The notes under the pieces are model-generated. The model was not told the DNA's origin. It was given only the letters and a program-made list of their open reading frames with translations, and searched no databases. The position numbers and the translations under genes were made by a program. 64,000 nt of DNA from Candidatus Jordarchaeales archaeon (GTDB lineage Archaea; Asgardarchaeota; Jordiarchaeia; Jordiarchaeales; Freyrarchaeaceae), in NCBI GenBank assembly GCA_038889235.1, contig JAWAHN010000001.1, positions 931,636 to 995,635 of the forward strand, given 5' to 3'. This document shows, piece after piece, positions 57,543 through 64,000 of the stretch. The stretch's first letter is position 1. Each line of letters starts with the position of its first letter.

Positions 57543-58475
57543 TTAGAAGAATACTAGGTACAAAATGAAGCCAGCAAGCCCTCCTACAGCCGTTGAAATT
57601 AAGTTTACTATGTTGTTGTCTATTGCAAGCCACCCTTTCAAATATGTTGTTGTTTCCCCGCAGTGTTTCTCTTTTTCCGTTATTTTTCCGCATACGTTGC
57701 ACCTGAAAAGCGATTGCAAAGTTGCTCCCATTAAGCTGTCAATGGTGCTTCCTATAAATCCTGCCAAAATGCCTATTGCGACGAGCTTTATCCAAGTAGG
57801 TACACCTACTCCAAAGTACTCTAGTATTCTAATCAAGATACCGTTAATCCCACTAACAGCACTTATAATGTTAAGTTGATGAAGTACCGCAGCAATGCCT
57901 CCTATAGTAAGCCCACTTAGCAGTATTGCAAGTTCTCCTAGTGGGGATACTCCTCCGGAAGTTCCTGGGGGAACTTTTTTGAATGGATTAGTTATTAAGC
58001 GTGGTTCTCTTGGATAAAGAAGTCCTATTTCTGTTGCAAGTGTGTCCGCCATCGCTGTGGCTACAGTACCAATAAAGCCTGCCAGGAATATGTCGAAGCT
58101 ACCCAATGGGAAAGCCATTAAACATGCTCCTTCCATTAAGGCGAGAAAGGATGCCACACCGCCATTAGCAAACACATTGGTCCATGCACGTGCTCCTCCC
58201 TTCTCTTGGGCAGCTTCAAGAAGCCTCTTCTTCTCATACTTGTATTTTGTGAAAATTGCTGCAACGATGTGGAATGTCATTATCATGATAAACCATGTCC
58301 AATTCGTGAAAAACCATATGGTTAAACCGACAATTAATCCTGCAAGGAGCCCTGACAGATCAACAGCTTTAGCTTTCACAGATGCTAATCCCAGTCCGCC
58401 TATTATGATGAGTCCAATCACAGCGTTAACAATTTCCCCAATTGTCAAACCATGGATCCAAGTGAATTCAAACAC
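57543..58475 (-). CDS. DUF92/VTE6-like integral membrane protein
   Basis: A 310-residue membrane protein of the DUF92 (TIGR00297) family with about eight hydrophobic helices. FANGGVASFLAL, AMADTLATEIG, KKVPPGTSGGVSPLGEL and GSTIDSLMGATLQ are the conserved loops. A short cysteine motif CNVCGKITEKEKHCG near residue 255 is typical. Plant VTE6 in this family phosphorylates phytyl phosphate, so an isoprenoid-phosphate kinase role is possible for archaeal lipid or dolichol metabolism (inference). Convergent with elf1, 5 bp apart. Confidence 0.85.
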   Translation of the reverse strand: MFEFTWIHGLTIGEIVNAVIGLIIIGGLGLASVKAKAVDLSGLLAGLIVGLTIWFFTNWTWFIMIMTFHIVAAIFTKYKYEKKRLLEAAQEKGGARAWTNVFANGGVASFLALMEGACLMAFPLGSFDIFLAGFIGTVATAMADTLATEIGLLYPREPRLITNPFKKVPPGTSGGVSPLGELAILLSGLTIGGIAAVLHQLNIISAVSGINGILIRILEYFGVGVPTWIKLVAIGILAGFIGSTIDSLMGATLQSLFRCNVCGKITEKEKHCGETTTYLKGWLAIDNNIVNLISTAVGGLAGFILYLVFF

Positions 58476-58524
58476 TTTTTCCCCTCCAGGAAAATGCTAA
58501 GCAGATAAACGTCTGACAAGGGTA

Positions 58525-59457
58525 ATGTCGGAACTCTTATACGATGCGACTTTTACATGCAAAATAAAAGCTTTTCTAAAAAACTTTCGTCAAAATCGTT
58601 TTTTGTCGAACTTTATAGAATTGTTCGAAGCAAGTCGACGGAACACTCTCGACTTCCTGGTAAAGACCATTCGTAAAATTTTTTCTAAGGGGCTTTGCAA
58701 TATCAGAACGGAAGCTAGAAAAGCAACTTTAGATCTGTTGGGGGGGCGAAAATTATTGAAGCTCGTCTGCGTCTCACCAGCATTTAACGAAGAGCGGACA
58801 GTTGCAAGCGTAGTAGAAAAGGCGTCAAGATATGTCGATGAAGTGATAGTTGTAGATGATGGGAGCACGGATAACACCCGCAAGAAAGCTCTAGAAGCGG
58901 GAGCAATAGTGATTAGTCACCCCCGAAATCTAGGAAAAGGAGCCGCCTTAAAAACAGGTTTCAAAATAGCACTTGAGCGTGGTGCCGACGTAATTATTTC
59001 GATTGACGCTGACGGACAACATGATCCCGACGAGATCCCACGTTTAATATCTGCAATGGAACGCGGGAATTTTGATATAGTTATTGGTTCGAGATTTCTA
59101 GGCGATATAAGCAGCATGCCGACTCCACGGATATTTAGCAATACAATAACATCGAGCTTCTTACGTCTCTTCTTCGGAATACCCGTGACAGATAGTCAGA
59201 GCGGTTTTCGTGCATTTAAAAGGAAGGTTATCGAATCTGTTAGTTTTTCTGACCCCAGATTCGCAGCTGAAACTGAAATACTGATCAACGCAAAACAAAA
59301 AGGCTTCAAAATAGGTGAGGTAAAAATAAAGACAATCTATGGCGAAGAGAAATCAAAAATGAGAATAGTTGAAGACACGCTTAGATGGATTAAATTAGTA
59401 ACCAAATACCTTCTACTTTCATTACTTAGAATGAGACGCCCAGAAAGACCCTGCTAA
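58525..59457 (+). CDS. GT2 glycosyltransferase (dolichyl-phosphate sugar synthase type)
   Basis: Family 2 glycosyltransferase of the DPM1/Alg5-like type. Catalytic domain about residues 78-290: LVCVSPAFNEERTVASVVEKA, VIVVDDGSTDNTRKKA, HPRNLGKGAALKTGF, VIISIDADGQHDPDEIP (DxD), DIVIGSRFL, SQSGFRAFKRKV. It probably loads a sugar onto a polyprenyl phosphate for N-glycosylation. The first 77 residues are basic and unlike the family; a TTG at 58756 with GGGGGG upstream is a plausible alternative start. It diverges from the DUF92 gene. Confidence 0.87.
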   Translation: MSELLYDATFTCKIKAFLKNFRQNRFLSNFIELFEASRRNTLDFLVKTIRKIFSKGLCNIRTEARKATLDLLGGRKLLKLVCVSPAFNEERTVASVVEKASRYVDEVIVVDDGSTDNTRKKALEAGAIVISHPRNLGKGAALKTGFKIALERGADVIISIDADGQHDPDEIPRLISAMERGNFDIVIGSRFLGDISSMPTPRIFSNTITSSFLRLFFGIPVTDSQSGFRAFKRKVIESVSFSDPRFAAETEILINAKQKGFKIGEVKIKTIYGEEKSKMRIVEDTLRWIKLVTKYLLLSLLRMRRPERPC

Positions 59458-59520
59458 AAGAACCTCCCAAGAAGAAAAGTAAGATTTTTTAGGTCTCACC
59501 ATCATTCTTAGTAGTGAAGT

Positions 59521-59664
59521 GCGGGGGTAGCCAAGCAGGTCAACGGCGCCGGACACTTGCTCCACGTAAGCCGGTCTCAAGATCCGGTCCCGTAGAAATT
59601 GTTGCGGACGGGTTCGGGGGTTCGAAAGAGGTTCAAAATTACTCCGAACATCCCTCCCCCCGCA
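59521..59664 (+). tRNA. tRNA-Leu(CAA) with three probable introns
   Basis: Acceptor GCGGGGG/CCCCCGC with A73; D arm GCC-AAGCAGGTCAAC-GGC normal. The anticodon arm is CCGGA-[22 nt, 59554-59575]-CTCAAGA-TCCGG, anticodon CAA. The variable arm TCCCGTA-[14 nt, 59595-59608]-CGGGTTC and T arm GGGGG-TTCGA-[24 nt, 59626-59649]-AT-CCCTC are also interrupted. Removing all three (60 nt of 144) gives a standard 84-nt leucine tRNA. Inserts 1 and 3 can form short hairpins (CTTGC/GTAAG; GTTCG...CGAAC). No CCA encoded. A T-rich possible TATA lies at 59482-59492. Boundaries are ±2 nt. Confidence 0.85.
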
Positions 59665-59672
59665 CTACTACT

Positions 59673-59948
59673 TCAAGTTTTGAGCTTTTTCAATTCTTCC
59701 ACAAATTTAAGCAACAGTGCAGTTTTCTGATTTTCCTCATTTACTTTAATGACTCTCATTTGTTTCCACTTTCCTACTTCAACAACAATACCTTCTTCAA
59801 GAAGTCTATCTACAATCCTGCCAACAGTACTGGGCGAAACACCGACTTTCTCAGCTATCTCTGACAAGTTAAAAAAAGTCCCTTTGTTCTCAAGTAAAAA
59901 TTCCAGTATTCTTGTCTGCGCCCGTCCACCAAATATTCTTTCAAGCAT
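59673..59948 (-). CDS. Small winged-helix transcription regulator
   Basis: A 91-residue winged helix-turn-helix protein: GGRAQTRILEFLLENKGTFFNLSEIAEKVGVSPSTVGRIVDRLLEEGIV, then a wing (EVGKWKQMRVIKV) and a C-terminal helix. Similar small MarR/ArsR-like archaeal regulators are common. It overlaps the end of pyrH by 8 bp, so it is co-transcribed with UMP kinase. Its 3' end lies 8 bp from tRNA-Leu(CAA). Confidence 0.82.
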   Translation of the reverse strand: MLERIFGGRAQTRILEFLLENKGTFFNLSEIAEKVGVSPSTVGRIVDRLLEEGIVVEVGKWKQMRVIKVNEENQKTALLLKFVEELKKLKT

Positions 59949-60654
59949 TAGAATCCCCCAACTGCTCGGGAGATATAACCGTCCCTACTTTTTCACCTTT
60001 AATGATACGAATCATGTTTTCCGGTTGTTTACCGTTAAAAATTACTACCTTCACTTTTGACCTTTCAACTATCTTTAACGCAACCAAGTCAAATAATTCG
60101 TACTTTCCGGCAATATGGCTTTTCGACATAATTATCTCGCCAAAACATTTGACACTTAATTCTGGGATAATCTTAGCATTCGGATCTTTTTTTGGGTCCG
60201 ATGTGAAAACACCCTCCACATCTGTTGCGTTTAAAAGAACATTCGCCCCTAACCTTTCAGCTACAAGCGCCGCTACAGCGCTTGTAGACTGTCCTGGCTG
60301 TAATCCTCCCACGATAACGGTCTTCCCCGTCGCATATGCCTGAGCCACCTCGTCTAACGTTTGGGGAATAGTAGGGTAAGCGTCTTCACCCATAGCTGCT
60401 ATTAACAAATAACCGTTTAATCTCGTAGCCTGTATCCCTATGACGTCGCATAAACCCTCAGAAGCGTTAAGATTGCGTGCGTAGTTTATAAAGCGCCTAG
60501 ATATGGCTCCCCCTCCAACCACCACAGCCGCAACATCTACGCCCTCCCTCTTCACTTGCCTGATCACCTTAGCATACTCTTTCACCAGTGCCAAATTTAT
60601 TTCTCCTTCCTTACTCTGAAGAATTGAACCGCCCAGTTTTATGACAACCCTCAA
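59941..60654 (-). CDS. pyrH: UMP kinase
   Basis: Archaeal UMP kinase of the amino-acid-kinase fold, 237 residues. VIKLGGSILQ at the N-terminus, AVVVGGGAISRRFI, VIVGGLQPGQSTSAVAALVAE, LLNATDVEGVFTSDPKKDP and FNGKQPENMIRIIKGEKVGTVI cover the UMP and ATP sites. It phosphorylates UMP to UDP in pyrimidine synthesis. ATG start with AAGGAGGTGAAGG upstream. Confidence 0.93.
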   Translation of the reverse strand: MRVVIKLGGSILQSKEGEINLALVKEYAKVIRQVKREGVDVAAVVVGGGAISRRFINYARNLNASEGLCDVIGIQATRLNGYLLIAAMGEDAYPTIPQTLDEVAQAYATGKTVIVGGLQPGQSTSAVAALVAERLGANVLLNATDVEGVFTSDPKKDPNAKIIPELSVKCFGEIIMSKSHIAGKYELFDLVALKIVERSKVKVVIFNGKQPENMIRIIKGEKVGTVISPEQLGDSNA

Positions 60655-60761
60655 GGGAGACCTTCACCTCCTTTCTATCACCAAGTAGTTTTTAAATAAA
60701 AACATCTCTCTTAAATTAGACTAGCAGCTAAAACGGTGCATGCCACTTGCCGGCGGTCTCT

Positions 60762-63419
60762 ATGTCCAAAATACGTGGAGTATTGACTCCGAAACGCGTA
60801 TCCTTATTCACTGTTGGATTAATTATAGCCGCTCTTTCATGGGTGGACTACTTCTTAATATACTACTTTGAGGACGCCTTTCACGCTTACATACACTTCT
60901 TCTTCCGAGACATCTACGTAACGCATACTATCCAAGAGTTCTTTCAAGGCACAGCGCCCATACTTATTTTCCTAGTGGCTTCTATAAGTGGCGGCATAAT
61001 TGATGGCTTGGCCATAACTAGTCTTTCATCTTTAGTGTTCACTTTCGGTAAACAAACCCAACTTCGCGTCCTCATCCTAAGCCTGTCATATCAGCCGAGA
61101 CTCGGATGGGAGTACGGCATAATTCTTACGTTTATGGCTGCAGGATTTATCGGCAGCTTCTTCTCGCAATTCAATGTTTACAGTATAATATGGAGAAGCG
61201 TAAAATCTGGACTTAAAGTTCCAAAAGTTTTCTTACCATTCATCTTCTTCTCAGCTTTACCTATAATCATAGGGAAGTGTGCAGGTACATGGTATATTTC
61301 ATCTTCAAGAATGGTTTTCTTCAATTGGTCCATAACGACAAATGAGATAATAGTGGCAGCTTTCATATATTCTCTGTTGTCATCTTCCCTTCCCTCTTTC
61401 TTCAGTAAGCGTTTTTGGAGTGGCACGGCTATAGGTGGAACCATAAGCCTATCTTCATTCATAGGCCTTCTAGGAAGCGGAACAGAAAGAATTATTCATG
61501 ATCTCATTTGGCTCCCATATTACATAGTTGTTGAAGGAGGTATTAAGAGCAGTTATCTCGCTGCAACCGTCATGGCCGCCCTTTTCATTTTCGTTTCCTC
61601 ATTATGGGGTGGTTTTTGGGGCTCGGTGGGAAGAATCTCATCGTACACTTCACCGCCAGCTGAAGTGACCAAACCACACATGAAAGCATATATCTTTCGA
61701 GACTTATGGTCTAACTTTTTCCTCCACGGGAAAAATAAGGTGAATGAATTTGAAAGCAAAGTGAAAGGCAAGTCTGCTATAGCGAAAATCTTTCTAAAAA
61801 CGGGCGAATATATAACCTATGAAAAAATGGATCGTGTTTCACGAGACGAAAAGTTCCCGATGCCCGAACCAGAACTTGAGATAATACCGCTTAGCGACAA
61901 TAAATGCATGTTACGGGTGATAAAAACCGGCGATACGCTCGGGCCCTTTGTAAATCCAGATTACTTAGAATCAAAATACGAACCCGTTTGGAATCCGCTG
62001 GCGCTCAAATACCGCGCAGCAATAGTTAAAGCCTTTCTTCCTGTTATAATCGGAGCAGCGTTTCTCGCCTCCACTTTCTTTTTCCTAAATATAATCCCAT
62101 GGGTTTCCATAATGTTAAACCCTATTCGCATTTTTCTAATGACCGGCCAAACGGTACTTCTCGTAGTGTCATCGTTCCTCTTCTTTGTTGTACTAGTTTC
62201 GTTCGTGGCGTATTGGGCGAGGAAATCCCTACCAGCACTTTCAATAAGACCTGAAAGCGCCCCTGCAGTGTTCATGATAGGCATTATATCCTCCAGCTTA
62301 TTCATTTTCTTGGAATATTTCATAGTTCGCCTCGCGGAGTTCTTAAACATAAACATAATAGCATCACCATACATGCTTCTCTTAGGTGTCCCCCTAGAAA
62401 GATGGTTTAGCAATTGGCTTTCAATATTCGAATACAACACGCAATTAATCCTCTTCGAATACAACCGCGTTTTCTCTGCATGCTACTATGGAACCGTTTT
62501 CCTCATGATCGCTGCCTTGCTTATAGGTCTTTCAGAAGTTCAAGTAATGGGTCTAGAACGGTACAACCTCTACTTTTACGCTTCTAACGGCCCCTTATTC
62601 CCATACAAGAACCGCCACGACGCTCCCATTTGGCTTGAAGGGAACTATTACTGGGTAATGAGATACATATACTGGTGGCCGGGAGAGTTTACAATTTCAT
62701 CAAAAGCCTTGTATGCGTCTGATTACGAGCGCGTAGAACTGTGGGTGAACGCTGAAACCGGGGAGTTAGAGTGGGTGGTTTCAGACTACCACTGGAGAGA
62801 ACTATTCTATAGGGTCCCAGCTGACGGAAAAGAGCATTATGTAATCGTTGATTTCAACATGAACTTTCACACACCAGAGATAACGCTGGTTCACCCAGAA
62901 GAACTACCTAGATACCAGGTTCCAGAAGCTATAAAAGACCTTTTCATAGAATCTTTGAAAATAACCCTGAAACGAATTAAAGAATTCTTTTTAGCAATAC
63001 GTATACGTTTATTTCCAGAAGAAGAAATTAAAAAAATTAAAAAAACGTTTAGAAAACGTGTCGAATTCATAGAAACATACTTAATAGATATAGCGCCAGG
63101 TGCTCGAAGACTTTGCGCCCATGTCGCTGCAAATCTCCCGTGGTCTTTTTGGAGATACCCATTTGGTGTTCATTCGATAAAGAAAGACAGCAGAAAGTAT
63201 CTTTACAGAGAGAAAGGGTATGTTCCTCCCGTGATAAAGTCTCCTTTACACTATGTTAAAGTGAAAATTGATGGAGAAGGGTATCCAGCAGTAGAACCTC
63301 GCCACATCTGCCCAAGGTGTTCAGCACCCATCCAGATAAAATACGACTCAAGAGAGACAACCGATTGGGTATGCCCCTCCTGCAAGATTGATGTTCGCCA
63401 CTTCTCGGTCTTCCGCTAA
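60762..63419 (+). CDS. Large uncharacterised membrane protein with C-terminal zinc ribbon
   Basis: I do not recognise this 885-residue protein. Residues about 10-300 contain about eight hydrophobic helices, with aromatic-rich loops and small-residue GGxIxG patterns. A soluble insert (about 315-400, TKPHMKAYIFRDLWSNFF...EIIPLSDNKCMLRVI) follows, then four or five helices (about 420-610), then a long soluble C-terminal region (about 620-885) with many tryptophans and tyrosines (NYYWVMRYIYWWPGEFT). It ends in a zinc ribbon (HICPRCSAPIQIKYD, WVCPSCKIDV). No signal or known catalytic motif is seen. ATG 60762 is chosen; an in-frame TTG lies at 60747. Confidence 0.65.
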   Translation: MSKIRGVLTPKRVSLFTVGLIIAALSWVDYFLIYYFEDAFHAYIHFFFRDIYVTHTIQEFFQGTAPILIFLVASISGGIIDGLAITSLSSLVFTFGKQTQLRVLILSLSYQPRLGWEYGIILTFMAAGFIGSFFSQFNVYSIIWRSVKSGLKVPKVFLPFIFFSALPIIIGKCAGTWYISSSRMVFFNWSITTNEIIVAAFIYSLLSSSLPSFFSKRFWSGTAIGGTISLSSFIGLLGSGTERIIHDLIWLPYYIVVEGGIKSSYLAATVMAALFIFVSSLWGGFWGSVGRISSYTSPPAEVTKPHMKAYIFRDLWSNFFLHGKNKVNEFESKVKGKSAIAKIFLKTGEYITYEKMDRVSRDEKFPMPEPELEIIPLSDNKCMLRVIKTGDTLGPFVNPDYLESKYEPVWNPLALKYRAAIVKAFLPVIIGAAFLASTFFFLNIIPWVSIMLNPIRIFLMTGQTVLLVVSSFLFFVVLVSFVAYWARKSLPALSIRPESAPAVFMIGIISSSLFIFLEYFIVRLAEFLNINIIASPYMLLLGVPLERWFSNWLSIFEYNTQLILFEYNRVFSACYYGTVFLMIAALLIGLSEVQVMGLERYNLYFYASNGPLFPYKNRHDAPIWLEGNYYWVMRYIYWWPGEFTISSKALYASDYERVELWVNAETGELEWVVSDYHWRELFYRVPADGKEHYVIVDFNMNFHTPEITLVHPEELPRYQVPEAIKDLFIESLKITLKRIKEFFLAIRIRLFPEEEIKKIKKTFRKRVEFIETYLIDIAPGARRLCAHVAANLPWSFWRYPFGVHSIKKDSRKYLYREKGYVPPVIKSPLHYVKVKIDGEGYPAVEPRHICPRCSAPIQIKYDSRETTDWVCPSCKIDVRHFSVFR

Positions 63420-63453
63420 CATTGTATTCAAAGCCGATAGTGGTGTACCCCTT

Positions 63454-64000
63454 ATGCACCCCCTTGTAGTGTTTGGGCTCTTCACTCTGAGTTTCACAAT
63501 TGGTTTGTCAGGTGCCCTAAGCCCGGGTCCTCTATTGGTTGTTACTGTTTATTCAAGCCTGAGGAGGGGGTTGCGCGGCGGTCTTTTAACGGTTTCTGGC
63601 CATCTTTTAATTGAAGCCCCGCTGATAGTTGCTCTAGCATACGGTGCAAGTAGCGTGTTAACTAACGAAACAGTCAAACTAGTTATAATGCTAATTGGCG
63701 GATGCATGCTGTTCCTTTTGGGAAGTTACACCATACTTTCCGCAAAGCGCATGGATCTAACTAAAGTTTTACCTCCTCTTGCAACTAATGCGTCTGCTGA
63801 AAACCGCGTCTCGCTTCACCCAACGCTTTCTGGGATCATTGCAACCGCGTCTAATCCTTTCTTCTGGGTATGGTGGGCTACTATAGGTCTCGCCATGATG
63901 ACTTATGCGCCTCTAATTGTCATGGCAAACTTAAACCCCATACTGTACTGGTCTTCACTGAAGGTATTATTTGACGCAGCACGTTCTCTCCTCGAAAACT
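63454..64000 (+). CDS. LysE-family exporter, 3' end outside window
   Basis: Open from ATG 63454 to the window end without a stop. The translation begins MHPLVVFGLFTLSFTIG and contains the LysE/RhtB core LSGALSPGPLLVVTVYSSLRRG, GHLLIEAPLIVALAYGAS and TASNPFFWVWWATIGLAM. Hydrophobic segments alternate as in this amino-acid exporter family. About 182 residues are present. It starts 34 bp after the large membrane protein and may be co-transcribed with it. Substrate unknown. Confidence 0.8.
   Translation, partial: MHPLVVFGLFTLSFTIGLSGALSPGPLLVVTVYSSLRRGLRGGLLTVSGHLLIEAPLIVALAYGASSVLTNETVKLVIMLIGGCMLFLLGSYTILSAKRMDLTKVLPPLATNASAENRVSLHPTLSGIIATASNPFFWVWWATIGLAMMTYAPLIVMANLNPILYWSSLKVLFDAARSLLEN

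Noticed and set aside
1..64000. CRISPR arrays, insertion sequences, rRNA genes
   Set aside because: No regularly spaced direct repeats, no transposase frames and no rRNA sequence were found on reading through both strands.

Overview
This window is a dense archaeal chromosome segment of moderate GC content. The archaeal markers are PolD small subunit (DP1), Orc1/Cdc6, exosome Rrp4/Rrp41/Rrp42, DnaG, class I LysRS, SepRS, archaemetzincin, KEOPS Pcc1 and diphthine synthase. TTG and GTG starts are frequent. Three tRNA genes appear to carry several introns, and MIT-type Vps4 sits directly upstream of a clear Vps25 (ESCRT-II) homologue. Together with an Elf1 homologue, this suggests a thermophilic TACK/Asgard-grade archaeon; the Vps25 homologue leans Asgard. 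This is inference from gene content, since no rRNA is present.

Layout. 1-7.7 kb: SepRS (5' end outside the window), the flavin genes ribK-ribL, convergent dphB-mtnA, an HTH-CBS regulator, and hypF. 7.7-15 kb: a replication-origin region. Three ORB-type Orc1/Cdc6 boxes (10615, 10769, 11286), eight GTTAAC sites and T-rich tracts lie upstream of orc1/cdc6, which converges on DP1. Around them are unfamiliar genes (an AAA+ ATPase, a probable ribbon-helix-helix protein, a winged-helix protein, three orphans) with repeated TGATATC/ATCTGA operator-like motifs and perfect palindromes. 15-19 kb: an AbrB/PhoU regulator, a MoxR-VWA pair and a LysR regulator. 19-31.6 kb: tRNA-Leu(CAG), FAU-1, UPF0147, Hef, a PAPS-reductase/ferredoxin fusion, GcvH, CoaD, PheS-PheT and an isochorismatase. 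31.6-44.3 kb: a candidate structured RNA, two convergent radical SAM genes, prs-trmG10-rnz, UPF0201-UPF0200-AAA-dnaG, HflX and LysRS. 44.3-50.3 kb: a CDP-alcohol phosphatidyltransferase, the Vps4-Vps25 pair and ECF transporter T/A/A. 50.3-55.8 kb: the exosome-proteasome superoperon. 55.9-64 kb: AmzA, tRNA-Ser(TGA), Elf1, a DUF92 protein, a glycosyltransferase, tRNA-Leu(CAA), UMP kinase, an 890-residue unknown membrane protein, and a LysE-type exporter cut by the window end.

The most unusual signal is a pair of short hairpin-forming insertions, 34 nt in dnaG (40444-40477) and 28 nt in a radical SAM gene (32377-32404). Each breaks the reading frame inside a highly conserved motif, and removing each restores the expected protein exactly. 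With the intron-rich tRNAs, this points to protein-coding mini-introns, or alternatively ribosomal-bypass elements. The other main points are the Vps4-Vps25 operon, the origin with its linked AAA/RHH module, and a promoter-preceded RNA at about 31728 with a 14-bp stem and a C-rich loop.
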